From: Pseudomonadota bacterium
GTDB taxonomy: Bacteria; Myxococcota_A; UBA796; UBA9615
Assembly: GCA_024229515.1 (NCBI GenBank)
Contig: JAAESI010000245.1
Span: 1-64,000 of the forward strand
Length of the DNA stretch: 64,000 nucleotides
Direction: 5' to 3'
Positions 25,971-34,090 of the stretch are shown here, piece after piece. Every line of letters starts with the position of its first letter. Within the stretch, counting starts at the first letter, position 1. The notes beneath the pieces are model-generated. The model saw nothing but the letters and a program-made list of their open reading frames with translations. It was not told where the DNA came from and did no database searches. Position numbers and translations under genes: made by a program.

Positions 25971-27154
25971 CAGGGGCGCTCCAGGAGGATGAGGTGCTCG
26001 CGCCGGGGCTGCCGCTGGAAGGCCCCCTGGCTCGGCGTGTGGAAGTGGGGCCGGGTCATGCTCACGGCGGCGAGCCGACGCAGGTGGATGGTCCCGCCGT
26101 AGATGAGCTTGCGGACGACCTGCTCGGTGCGGACGGGCTTGTTGCGCACCGCGCCGTCACCGACGATGAGGAAGATCCAGGCTCCGGGGGTGGTAACGTG
26201 CACCATCTCGGTCAGCGCGGCGGCCATGCCTGAGGTCCAGTTGCGGGGATCCCGCTCGCCCCGGCGGCCGATCTCCTTGCTCCGCGCACGATTGACCCAG
26301 CCGGGCTTGCCGAGCCACCTGGCGCGAAGCTCCTGTTCGCCGGCGTAGTCGTAGACGCCGGGGTACGGCGGCGACGTGATGATCGCGTCGGCGCTGTGCT
26401 CCTTCCAGCTCGTCTGCCGGGCATCGGCGATGCGGAGCTGGGCATCCAGGGTGTGCTGAGGGACCCGCTGGGCGAAGTCCGCCCAGGCCTCGACCATGCC
26501 CTCGGCGCGCTTCAGGAAGGCATCACGAACCGCCCGCCGCCCCACCTGGGGAGCCTTGCGCCCGGGCCGCTCCGCGTACTTGCTCAACAGCGGCGACATC
26601 GCCATGAGGAGCGCCTCCCGAAGCGCCTCATCGGCCGCGTTCCGCTCGATGGAGCCCCGGAGGTTGATCAGCTGGGTGAGCACGTGGGGGGGGAACCGCC
26701 GTTCGCCCTGCGCGAGGCGGGAGAACGGAGTCTCCTTCCGGTCCGCGGCGTCCTCGTGGATGTGGGACGCGGCGCGGGCGAACTCCTCGAGGAAGGCCTG
26801 GTCGCGCCGGGCCGTGCGCTGGTGGGCGATGCGGAGCGCGACCTCGTTCAGGTCGCTGCCGAGGGCCGTCCGGCCGCTCGCCATCGTCTCCACCAGGGTG
26901 GTGCCGGAGCCGCAGAAGGGGTCGAGCACCCGGGCCTCGTCGTGGAGGCCCGCGAGCAGGCGGCGGACCCACGCGGGGTGCAGGCGGCCGGGGTACGGAT
27001 GCACCCCGTGCACGCCTCGGATCGGATCCTCGAGCTCGTCCTTGCGCACCCGGAAGGCGTCAGCGAGCCGTCGGGCGAGGATCGGATCCCCGCGCATCTC
27101 GAGCTTGCCGTCGACGTTGCGGAGCGGGGTGCGGGCGTTGGGGGGAGCAGCCAT
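25970..27154 (-). CDS. Orphan DNA methyltransferase (TSPPY type)
   Basis: A 394-residue SAM-dependent methyltransferase. SAM-binding motif I DPFCGSGTTLVETMASG comes at about residue 78, followed by a long helical insert. Catalytic motif IV ITSPPYPGVYDYAGEQE comes at about 262, giving the beta-class order. TSPPY is typical of cytosine-N4 enzymes, though some adenine enzymes share it. No restriction endonuclease or specificity gene is adjacent; instead it lies in an operon with hemY and mazG-like genes. That suggests a solitary, perhaps regulatory or RNA-directed, methylase. The start is ATG 27154. Confidence 0.85.
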   Translation of the reverse strand: MAAPPNARTPLRNVDGKLEMRGDPILARRLADAFRVRKDELEDPIRGVHGVHPYPGRLHPAWVRRLLAGLHDEARVLDPFCGSGTTLVETMASGRTALGSDLNEVALRIAHQRTARRDQAFLEEFARAASHIHEDAADRKETPFSRLAQGERRFPPHVLTQLINLRGSIERNAADEALREALLMAMSPLLSKYAERPGRKAPQVGRRAVRDAFLKRAEGMVEAWADFAQRVPQHTLDAQLRIADARQTSWKEHSADAIITSPPYPGVYDYAGEQELRARWLGKPGWVNRARSKEIGRRGERDPRNWTSGMAAALTEMVHVTTPGAWIFLIVGDGAVRNKPVRTEQVVRKLIYGGTIHLRRLAAVSMTRPHFHTPSQGAFQRQPRREHLILLERP

Positions 27155-27203
27155 CGGCGCGCCCTTGTAGAGGCCCCCGCGCGTGAGGGCAAGGTCCGGT
27201 CGC

Positions 27204-28403
27204 TCAGACGGGGTCGGGCCAGGGCTCCAGATCGCCGGTGATCTTCCGCACCGCCCGCGTCGCGGACTCGATGACGTTGCTCATCCCGGGCCCCCGCCAC
27301 AGGCTCCCGCCGAGGGCGAGGCCGCGAAGGCGAACGAGGCGGTCCTCGATGCGCCCCAGTCGCGGGGCGTGCTGGATGTCGAAGTCGGGCAGCGCCCAGG
27401 GGTGGCGGACGAGGTGGCGAAGCCGCGGTTCGGCGGTGATGCCCAACAAGTCCTGGAGCTCGGCCCAGATCGCCCCGAAGAGCTCCTCATCGGGCAGGGC
27501 CAGCAAGCTGCCGTCCCCGCGCGCGAGCACCCGGAGGGTGATGTGCGCACTGTCCGAACGTCCGCGCCACGCCGAGGAGGAGAAGGCGCAGTAGGAGATC
27601 AGCTTTCCTTCCCGCTCGGGGACGAGGAAGCCGGGGCACTCGTGCAGGTGCTCGGGCACATCCTCCCGCCGCCAGGCGACGTTCACGGACACGACCGAGT
27701 GCGAACGAACCTCGCCCAACTCGGCCGCGAGGCCGGGGTCCACCTGCGCGGACAGCACCGCCGCGGCGGGCACGGGCAGCGCCACGATCACCGCGTCGTA
27801 GTGGCTGGGGACGATGCCGGCGGCTCCGACGAGCCACTTCCCGTCCTCCGGGCGGAGCAGGCTGACCGGTGCGTCCGTGCGGATCGAGACGTCGGTCAGC
27901 TCTTCCTGAAGGGCGTCCACGACGGCCCCCATGCCCCCCACCGGCGCGGCGAACAGCTGCGAGAGCCGGGCGGTCACGTCCGAGGGGACAGGATCGGCCG
28001 CGGCTTCGCCCTGCGCCTCGTCCCAACGGTCGGCCCACTTCAGCAAGGGGGAGGCGACCAGGGGCCAGTACGAGGAAGCGGCCATGATTTCGAGCCCCGA
28101 AGGGAGCGCCACGAGCTTGCCGTCGATGACGACCTGCGTGGCGGAGGGGCTGATTCGAGCCGGCATCAGCGGCACGCCGAGGCGGTTGCAGAGCGCTACC
28201 GCCGCCGGCCGCACCCGCGACATCGACTCAGCTCCCTCTTCGAAGAGGAAGCCGTCTTCTACGTGACTGCGAATCACGCCCCCGACCGCGCTCGTGCCTT
28301 CGAAGATGGCGACCTCACCGAAGCGGCGGTCGTCACGAACGAAGAGCGCGGAGGCGAGCCCACTGAGCCCTCCTCCGATGATCGCGACCGAGGGAGCGGT
28401 CAC
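27204..28403 (-). CDS. hemY: FAD-dependent protoporphyrinogen/coproporphyrinogen oxidase
   Basis: A 399-residue flavoprotein of haem biosynthesis. It begins with the dinucleotide-binding signature IIGGGLSGLASALFV and an acidic ribose-binding Glu (VAIFEGTSAVGG). The GAESM stretch follows and the FAD-closing C-terminal signature GGSLWRGPGMSNVIESA ends it. It is somewhat shorter than the usual 450-470 residues, mainly in the middle membrane-binding part. Whether it acts on protoporphyrinogen or coproporphyrinogen cannot be decided. GTG 28403 overlaps the stop of a tiny upstream membrane-peptide gene as GTGA, so its translation is probably coupled to that gene. Confidence 0.88.
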   Translation of the reverse strand: MTAPSVAIIGGGLSGLASALFVRDDRRFGEVAIFEGTSAVGGVIRSHVEDGFLFEEGAESMSRVRPAAVALCNRLGVPLMPARISPSATQVVIDGKLVALPSGLEIMAASSYWPLVASPLLKWADRWDEAQGEAAADPVPSDVTARLSQLFAAPVGGMGAVVDALQEELTDVSIRTDAPVSLLRPEDGKWLVGAAGIVPSHYDAVIVALPVPAAAVLSAQVDPGLAAELGEVRSHSVVSVNVAWRREDVPEHLHECPGFLVPEREGKLISYCAFSSSAWRGRSDSAHITLRVLARGDGSLLALPDEELFGAIWAELQDLLGITAEPRLRHLVRHPWALPDFDIQHAPRLGRIEDRLVRLRGLALGGSLWRGPGMSNVIESATRAVRKITGDLEPWPDPV

Positions 28404-28519
28404 GTAATGCTCACGATCACCGCACCGATGAACAACACCGCGCCGAGGCAGACGATTTGAAAGATGCGGCGGGCGACGTTTTCGCCCCAGTCGGCAGAGT
28501 TGGGATCAGGTCCGGCCAT
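28400..28519 (-). CDS. 39-residue single-helix membrane peptide, coupled to hemY
   Basis: An ATG at 28519 has a good ribosome site (GGAG eight to nine bases upstream). The frame encodes 39 residues: a polar start (MAGPDPNSADWGENVARR) and one hydrophobic helix (FQIVCLGAVLFIGAVIVSI). Its TGA overlaps the GTG of hemY in a GTGA, the same coupling used throughout this operon. The start/stop logic makes it a likely real gene. A role in anchoring the oxidase at the membrane is an inference from position alone. Confidence 0.65.
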   Translation of the reverse strand: MAGPDPNSADWGENVARRIFQIVCLGAVLFIGAVIVSIT

Positions 28520-28668
28520 GCTTCAGGTCTCCAGGGGGGGTGTTTGACAAGCGTCGATGCAAGCCGCAGGCCAGCCTACATGGGGGCGGCCGTTGCGGCT
28601 CACACGGGCCCCGCGTGCGAACAGCCACACCTCCCGCTTCTGGCGGGGGTGCCAAATCGCACAGGGCC
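28520..28668. other. Gap between hemY operon promoter side and a stress-protein gene
   Basis: This 149-bp gap must hold the promoter of the hemY operon and the 3' end of the stress-protein transcript. A CCCGC/GCGGG hairpin lies at 28633-28647 without a T-run. I see no strong promoter match. Confidence 0.35.
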
Positions 28669-29124
28669 TCAGCGGACGATCATCACCGGGCACTTGGCGA
28701 GACGGACCGTGCGCTCAGCGACCGAACCCAACAGCGCCCTCTTCAGGCCTGTGCGTCCGTGCGACGACATGACGATCAGGTCGCACCCGTGGCTCTCGGC
28801 CGCGTCCGAGATCGTCCTCGCGGGCTCACCTTCTTCGAACAGCAGCTCGAGCTCGACGTCCGCGAAATAGGGAGCGAGCTCCTCGTTCATGCGCCGTTCG
28901 GATGCCTCGCGCCGCGCGCGGAGGTTCTCCGTGAAAGCCCACGCCTGCATGGCGGAGGACTCGGGCAAGGGCGAGACGATCGTGGGCACATCGGGCGCCA
29001 CGTGCAGCACCAGGATCTTCGCACCGGCCGAGACGGCGAGGTTGGTGGCGTACTCGACGGACTCGACGGAACGCTGCGAGAAGTCGGACGGGACGAGGAT
29101 GCGCGTGGGAGGGAACTGGCTCAT
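28669..29124 (-). CDS. Universal stress protein, single domain
   Basis: A 151-residue UspA-fold protein. It starts MSQFPPTRILVPSDFSQRS and ends with the ATP-binding loop G-x2-G-x9-G-S (SSHGRTGLKRALLGSVAERT), so it is of the nucleotide-binding class. ATG 29124 is supported by GGAG eight bases upstream. A longer frame exists but adds Arg-rich residues unlike the family. The divergent neighbour at 29216 is a two-domain stress protein. A -24/-12 element on this strand at 29150-29165 is well placed to drive it. Confidence 0.93.
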   Translation of the reverse strand: MSQFPPTRILVPSDFSQRSVESVEYATNLAVSAGAKILVLHVAPDVPTIVSPLPESSAMQAWAFTENLRARREASERRMNEELAPYFADVELELLFEEGEPARTISDAAESHGCDLIVMSSHGRTGLKRALLGSVAERTVRLAKCPVMIVR

Positions 29125-29149
29125 GAAAGCTCCTTTGGTCCTCCCACGG

Positions 29150-29165
29150 GGCAAGTTCCGGGCCA
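29150..29165 (-). promoter_or_regulatory. Sigma54-type -24/-12 element for the single-domain stress gene
   Basis: Reads TGGCCCGgaacTTGCC on the minus strand: GG and GC correctly spaced, TTGC intact, A-to-C change in the TGGCAC block. It predicts a start of transcription near 29139, 15 bases before ATG 29124, leaving the GGAG ribosome site in the leader. Confidence 0.65.
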
Positions 29166-29175
29166 GAGCGGTCGT

Positions 29176-29191
29176 TGGCACCCAACTTGCT
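29176..29191 (+). promoter_or_regulatory. Sigma54-type -24/-12 element for the stress/formate operon
   Basis: Reads TGGCACCcaacTTGCT, one mismatch from the consensus TGGCACG-N4-TTGCW. The predicted transcript begins near 29202, just ahead of the GGAGG at 29204-29208 and ATG 29216. It would also drive the formate dehydrogenase genes downstream. Confidence 0.75.
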
Positions 29192-29215
29192 GACCCAGGG
29201 CATGGAGGCATGTCC

Positions 29216-30112
29216 ATGAGTCCCCTACGAACCATCCTCGTCGGCGTCGACTTGAGCGACGCGTCCGCTGCCGCCCTTCGTGAAGGGGCCCGCCTCGCCG
29301 AACAGCATGGAGCCTCCCTGCACGTCATTCACGTCGTCGAACGGCTGGTCCTGGGCTACCTCGCCAACGTGCTCGGCCGAACCACGAACGAGCTTCAGAG
29401 GACCGCCAGCGCGCGCGCGAGGGAAATGTTCTGGCCGTCGGCCGAGCTCGGAGATGTGCCAGAAGACACACGCGTTGACGTGCTCTTTGGGGACGCGGGC
29501 GAGCGCCTCGTGGCGGCCGCAACGGAGCTGGAAGCCGACCTCCTGGTGCTCGGGACGTTCGGCGCCGGGGGGCCGGGCCGAGGCGCGGGCACCTTCACGA
29601 CCTGGTGCCTTCGACGCTCCCCCTGCAGCGTGCTCCTGGTCGACCCCGAGCGTCAGCCGGGGCCCTACCAGTCGATCGTCGCGGCCACCGACCTGAGCGC
29701 GGCGGGGAGCCTCGCGGTCCCCGAAGCCGTCGAGCTGGCCGTGCGCGACCGAGCCTCCCTCTCCGTCCTCCACGTCTTCCAGGGCCCCTGGTACCAAGTC
29801 GGCCGGATCCTCTTCGACGATGAGCCCAGCCCGGAGTTCAAGGCGGAGTACGAAGCATTCCTCAAAGCGGAGGTGATCGGCCTCCTGGAAGAGCACCGCC
29901 CCCGGCTGGGCGGCGTGCACACCCGCGTGGACACCGTCGAAGCCCGCAAGTCGGGCTCTGCCATCGCCCAGTACGTCGGTGAGCACGAGGCCGACCTCCT
30001 CGTGATGGGCGCCCACAAGGCGGGGAAGCTGCGCTACGCCGTCCTGGGCAGCACCAAGGAACGCGTGTTGCGCGAGCTGACGCTCTCGCTCCTGTCCGTG
30101 CGGGTTCGCTGA
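29216..30112 (+). CDS. Universal stress protein, two tandem Usp domains
   Basis: A 298-residue protein with Usp domains at about 1-145 and 150-298 (SPLRTILVGVDLSDAS and YQSIVAATDLSAAGS). The first domain's nucleotide loop is altered (GTFGAGGPGRGAGTFTTW); the second is closer to consensus (GAHKAGKLRYAVLGSTKERV). ATG 29216 is chosen because GGAGG is seven bases upstream; the ATG at 29210 is too close. It is directly followed one base later by the formate dehydrogenase beta gene, so a stress protein opens that operon. Tandem Usp proteins are often induced by low oxygen in other bacteria. Confidence 0.93.
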   Translation: MSPLRTILVGVDLSDASAAALREGARLAEQHGASLHVIHVVERLVLGYLANVLGRTTNELQRTASARAREMFWPSAELGDVPEDTRVDVLFGDAGERLVAAATELEADLLVLGTFGAGGPGRGAGTFTTWCLRRSPCSVLLVDPERQPGPYQSIVAATDLSAAGSLAVPEAVELAVRDRASLSVLHVFQGPWYQVGRILFDDEPSPEFKAEYEAFLKAEVIGLLEEHRPRLGGVHTRVDTVEARKSGSAIAQYVGEHEADLLVMGAHKAGKLRYAVLGSTKERVLRELTLSLLSVRVR

Positions 30113-30113
30113 G

Positions 30114-31562
30114 GTGGCTGTCGACGCGGAACGCCGCTTGCTGAACTGGGCCCGACGCCGATCGGACAACCCTGAGACTTCCCACGCCCTGGCGGATCTG
30201 GGCGACCCCGCCCGCGCGCGCGGGACGGGGCTGCGTCCCGTCCACGTGGAGTCGATCCAGACCTTCTATCACCAGCTCGGATCCTCATTCGCCCGCACCT
30301 GCGTGGGCACCGCTTGTCGGTTCGCCGGGGGAGTCGACGGCAAGTCCAGCCGCGCCCGCGGTCGCAGCCATCACCCGGTCGCCTGCCTCGGCCACTGCTA
30401 CGCGGCCCCCTTCGACGACCTGCTGAACGCCGAACCGCCTCCGCGGGTCTGCCTCGCCGACACCCCAGTCGTGCTGCGGAACCTGCTGGAGGGAGCCCCT
30501 GCGGAACCGTCGCTGCACGAGTACGACCTCCCCGACGGACCCGCGATCCTCGCCGCCATCGACGCCGCCGGGCTGCGCGGCCGAGGGGGCGCCGCCTACC
30601 CCACCGCCCGGAAGTGGCGGGCGGCCCGTGACACCGAGGCCCCCGACCGCATCGTCGTGGCCAACGGGGACGAGGGCGACCCGGGCTCCTACATCGACCG
30701 CATCCTCCTGGAGGAGGACCCCCACGCCGTGCTCGCGGGCATCGTCGCGTGCGCTCGGGTCATCGGAGCCCGACGGGCGATCGTGTTCGTCCGCGCCGAG
30801 TACCGAGCCGCTCGGGCCCGCACCGAAGAGGCCGTCGCCCAGGCGTCCGAAGCCCGGCTCCTCGGTGGCCTCGACGTCTGCGTCGTCAGCGGCGGAGGCT
30901 CGTACGTGGCCGGCGAGGAGACCGCCCTGCTGCGCTCGATCGCCGGGCTTCGGGCGGAACCCCACAGCAAGCCCCCCTACCCCGCCATGGAGGGCCTCGA
31001 AGGGCTCCCCACGATCGTGCAGAACGTCGAGACCCTCGCGTGCGTCCCGGAAGTCGCGCGGACCGGTCGAAACAGCGGCACCAAGGCCCTCTGCATCAGC
31101 GGCGCCGTGCACCACCCCGGCATCGTCGAGATCCCCGTCGGGCTCTCGCTGCGGTCGGTGCTCGCCGAAGGCGCCGGCGGTTCTCCCCCCGGGCGCCACC
31201 CGAAGATGGCGTTGGTGGGCGGTCCGATGGGCCGCGTGGTCCCCGAGGCAGAGTTCTCCACCCGCTTGAGCTGGGCAGGGCTGCCGGGCATGGGCCACGG
31301 CGGCATCGTCGTGCTCGACGACAGCGTCAAGGCCGACGCCCTCGCGCGGCACCTGTACGAGTTCGCCGCGAGCGAATCGTGCGGTCAGTGCGCGCCCTGC
31401 CGGATCGGGACGAACCGCCTCAGCTTCGTCCGCGACCGGGAGGAGCTCGACGAGGTCCTCGACGTGCTCGAGATCGGGAGCCTGTGCGGCTTCGGCAAGG
31501 CGGTTCCCCGCCCCCTGCGCGACCTCCTTCGCCACTTCCCCGAGGAGTTCTTCCGATGCTGA
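30114..31562 (+). CDS. NAD-dependent formate dehydrogenase beta subunit (NuoE-NuoF fusion)
   Basis: A 482-residue diaphorase subunit. Residues about 40-115 are a NuoE-type thioredoxin-like [2Fe-2S] domain with Cys 63, 68, 91 and 95 (TCVGTAC and CLGHC). The rest is NuoF-like: FMN-binding GRGGAAYP, NADH-binding ANGDEGDPGSYIDR and the C-terminal [4Fe-4S] ligands SCGQCAPCRIG with SLCGFG. It should pass electrons between NAD(H) and the alpha subunit. GTG 30114 follows the stress-protein stop by one base. The stop overlaps the alpha-subunit start by seven bases. Separate FdsG-like and FdsB-like proteins are fused here. Confidence 0.88.
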   Translation: MAVDAERRLLNWARRRSDNPETSHALADLGDPARARGTGLRPVHVESIQTFYHQLGSSFARTCVGTACRFAGGVDGKSSRARGRSHHPVACLGHCYAAPFDDLLNAEPPPRVCLADTPVVLRNLLEGAPAEPSLHEYDLPDGPAILAAIDAAGLRGRGGAAYPTARKWRAARDTEAPDRIVVANGDEGDPGSYIDRILLEEDPHAVLAGIVACARVIGARRAIVFVRAEYRAARARTEEAVAQASEARLLGGLDVCVVSGGGSYVAGEETALLRSIAGLRAEPHSKPPYPAMEGLEGLPTIVQNVETLACVPEVARTGRNSGTKALCISGAVHHPGIVEIPVGLSLRSVLAEGAGGSPPGRHPKMALVGGPMGRVVPEAEFSTRLSWAGLPGMGHGGIVVLDDSVKADALARHLYEFAASESCGQCAPCRIGTNRLSFVRDREELDEVLDVLEIGSLCGFGKAVPRPLRDLLRHFPEEFFRC

Positions 31563-34090
31563 CCGTGGACGGAATCGAAGTCCCGGCACGCGGGACCGTG
31601 TTGGATGCCTGCGCCGAGGCCGGCGCCGATGTGCCTCATCCCTGCGGAAAGGGAGGGGTCTGTCGGGGCTGCATGGTGGAGGTCGGGGACCGGATCGTGG
31701 CCGCCTGCCAGACCCACGCCCACAACGCCCAGGTGGTGCGCACGGACACGCCGCGCCTGACCGCTTACCACGAGGTGCTCGGCCGGTTGGTCGACAGCGA
31801 GACCCGGAGTCCGATCGCGGCCACCGCGGATGGCTCCCACCCCTACCTGCGGATCGACCTGGGGGCCTGCACGCTGTGCCGCCGCTGCGTCGACGTCTGC
31901 GCCGAGGTCGAAGGCCGGTTCGTGTGGTCGGTCGTCGGTCGGGGACAGAACAGCATCGTCAGCTGGGGCGAAGGGTCCTTTGCCGAGTCGCCGTGCAGCG
32001 GCTGCGGGGCCTGCGCCGACGCCTGCCCGGTGGGTGCGATCACCGACGTCAACCTGATCCGGGAAGCCCACGCCACCGACCTGCGGACCGTGCGCACGAC
32101 CTGCGCGTACTGCGGGGTCGGCTGTGCGCTCGAGGTCAAAGCGGAGCGCTCCGACATCATCCGCATCACCGGCGCCGACGGCGGCCACCTGTGCGGCAAG
32201 GGCCGCTACGCCCATGGCTTCACCGATCACCCCGATCGCCTCACGACGCCGTTGATCCGCAAGGACGGGGAACTCGTGCCGGCCAGCTGGGAGGAGGCGA
32301 TCTCGACCGTCGTCGACCGCTTCACCCGCGTCGCCCCTCGGGTCGGGGGCCTCGCCTCGTCCCGCTGCGCCAACGAGGAGGTCTACCTCCTTCAACGGTG
32401 GATCCGAGCCGGGTTCGGCACCAACAACGTCGACTCCTGTGCGCGCATCTGCCACGCCCCCACCGCGACCGGCATGGGGCGGGTCCTGGGCACCGGCGCG
32501 GCCACCGGGTCGTTCACGGACATCGAGCGGACCGACGTGATCCTCGTCGCGGGCTGCAACCCCACCGAGGCGCACCCCGTGGTCGGCGCCCGCATCATGC
32601 GGCGGGTGCTCGCGGGGCAGGCCAGGCTCATCGTCATCGACCCACGCAAGACCGACCTCGCCGAGATCGCGGACGTGCACCTCCAGCTCACCGCGGGCAG
32701 CAACGTTCCGCTGCTCAACGCGATGACCCACGTCCTGTTCGAACACGACCTCGTCGACGGTCACTACGCCGACTCCCGGCTGGACGGAGTCGAGGCCCTC
32801 CGAGATCACGTCGCCAGCTTCGCCCCCGAGGCGGTGGAGGAGGTCACCGGCGTGCCGGCGGCGCTCCTGCGGAAGGCGGCGCGGATGTGGGGCGAGGCGT
32901 TCTCCCCGCTGAGCGTGCACGGCCTCGGCATGACCGAGCACTTCCAGGGAACCGAGTCGGTGATGCTCCTGTGCAACCTCGCGCTGCTGGTCGGGTCGGT
33001 GGGCCGGCGCGGAGCGGGCATGAACCCCCTCCGGGGACAGAACAACGTGCAGGGCGCCGCCGACATGGGGTGCCAGCCCGACTCCACCACCGGCTACGGC
33101 CGCATCGGCCACGAAGCGGTGCACCAGGCCTGCCACGAGACGTGGGGCCGACCGCTGCCGAGCGAGCCCGGGATGACGCTGCCGAAGATGCTCGAGGCAG
33201 CCGCCAGGGGTGAACTCGACGCGCTGTTCGTGATGGGCGAGGACCTGGTCGCGACCGAGCCGAACCGGGCCGCCACCGTGGCCGCGCTGGAGCGCCTGCC
33301 GTTCCTCGTGGTGCAGGAGATCTTCCCGTCGGAGACCACCGCCATGGCCGACGTCGTGCTCCCCGCGGCGAGTGCCTACGAAAAGGAAGGCACCTTCACC
33401 AACGGCGAGCGCCGCATCCAACGGGTGCGTCCGGTCGTGCCCGCGCCCGGCCAGGCGTGGTCCGACTACGAGATCCTACGCACCCTGTCGGAGGAGACGG
33501 GCCTGCTCGTTCCAGCCACCCCCGAGGACGCGTGGGAGGAGATCAGCGCGATCTGCCCGCCCAAGTTCGGCGGGGTCAGCTTCGATCGGCTGGGGGATCG
33601 AGGTCTGCAGTGGCCGGTGCCGAACACCGATCACCCCGGAACGACGACGCTGCACACCACGTCCTTCGGGAGCAACGATCGCGCCCGCCTCGCGATCGTC
33701 GACTACGGGCCGTCGCCCGAGGCCCTCGACGTGACCCACCCCCTGCGGTTGATCACGGGCCGGGTGCGCGAGCACTACAACACCGGCTCGATGACCCGAC
33801 GGACCCCGAACCTCCAGTTGAGGGACGCGGATCTGCTGGAGGTCCACGCCGACGACGCCGCCGCGCGAGGCATCGCCGAGGGCGACTCGGTGGTGGTCTC
33901 CAGCCGGCACGGAGAGGCCCACGCGGTCGCTCGAATCAGCGACTGCGTCTCCCCCGGGGAGCTCTTCCTCAGCTTCCACTTCCCCGCCACGGGCACCAAC
34001 CGAGCCACCTCTGACGTCCTCGACCGCGAGGCCGACTGCCCCGAGTACAAGTCGACCCCCGTGCAATTGCTGCGAGAGATCTCCCCATGA
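31556..34090 (+). CDS. Formate dehydrogenase alpha subunit, molybdopterin enzyme (Cys type)
   Basis: An 844-residue protein. In order: N-terminal plant/NuoG-type [2Fe-2S] domain (Cys 30, 36, 39, 51), two [4Fe-4S] clusters of the ferredoxin type (Cys 105-115 and 147-157), the catalytic-domain [4Fe-4S] (TTCAYCGVGC at about 183, with HLCGKGR), then the bis-MGD domain. The active-site ligand is Cys299 in NVDSCARICHAP, followed by the essential His; there is no selenocysteine. The C-terminal cap domain ends DCPEYKSTPVQLLREISP. It catalyses formate oxidation, or CO2 reduction with NADH. Start ATG 31556 overlaps the beta gene. The mob fusion at 51258 and the TorD-like protein at 62438 could serve it. 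Confidence 0.93.
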   Translation: MLTVDGIEVPARGTVLDACAEAGADVPHPCGKGGVCRGCMVEVGDRIVAACQTHAHNAQVVRTDTPRLTAYHEVLGRLVDSETRSPIAATADGSHPYLRIDLGACTLCRRCVDVCAEVEGRFVWSVVGRGQNSIVSWGEGSFAESPCSGCGACADACPVGAITDVNLIREAHATDLRTVRTTCAYCGVGCALEVKAERSDIIRITGADGGHLCGKGRYAHGFTDHPDRLTTPLIRKDGELVPASWEEAISTVVDRFTRVAPRVGGLASSRCANEEVYLLQRWIRAGFGTNNVDSCARICHAPTATGMGRVLGTGAATGSFTDIERTDVILVAGCNPTEAHPVVGARIMRRVLAGQARLIVIDPRKTDLAEIADVHLQLTAGSNVPLLNAMTHVLFEHDLVDGHYADSRLDGVEALRDHVASFAPEAVEEVTGVPAALLRKAARMWGEAFSPLSVHGLGMTEHFQGTESVMLLCNLALLVGSVGRRGAGMNPLRGQNNVQGAADMGCQPDSTTGYGRIGHEAVHQACHETWGRPLPSEPGMTLPKMLEAAARGELDALFVMGEDLVATEPNRAATVAALERLPFLVVQEIFPSETTAMADVVLPAASAYEKEGTFTNGERRIQRVRPVVPAPGQAWSDYEILRTLSEETGLLVPATPEDAWEEISAICPPKFGGVSFDRLGDRGLQWPVPNTDHPGTTTLHTTSFGSNDRARLAIVDYGPSPEALDVTHPLRLITGRVREHYNTGSMTRRTPNLQLRDADLLEVHADDAAARGIAEGDSVVVSSRHGEAHAVARISDCVSPGELFLSFHFPATGTNRATSDVLDREADCPEYKSTPVQLLREISP

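Noticed and set aside
25970-27154. Restriction-modification system
   Set aside because: Only a methyltransferase is present; all neighbours are metabolic genes.
31556-34090. Selenocysteine formate dehydrogenase
   Set aside because: The active-site codon is Cys (TGC) in CARICH; no in-frame TGA exists.
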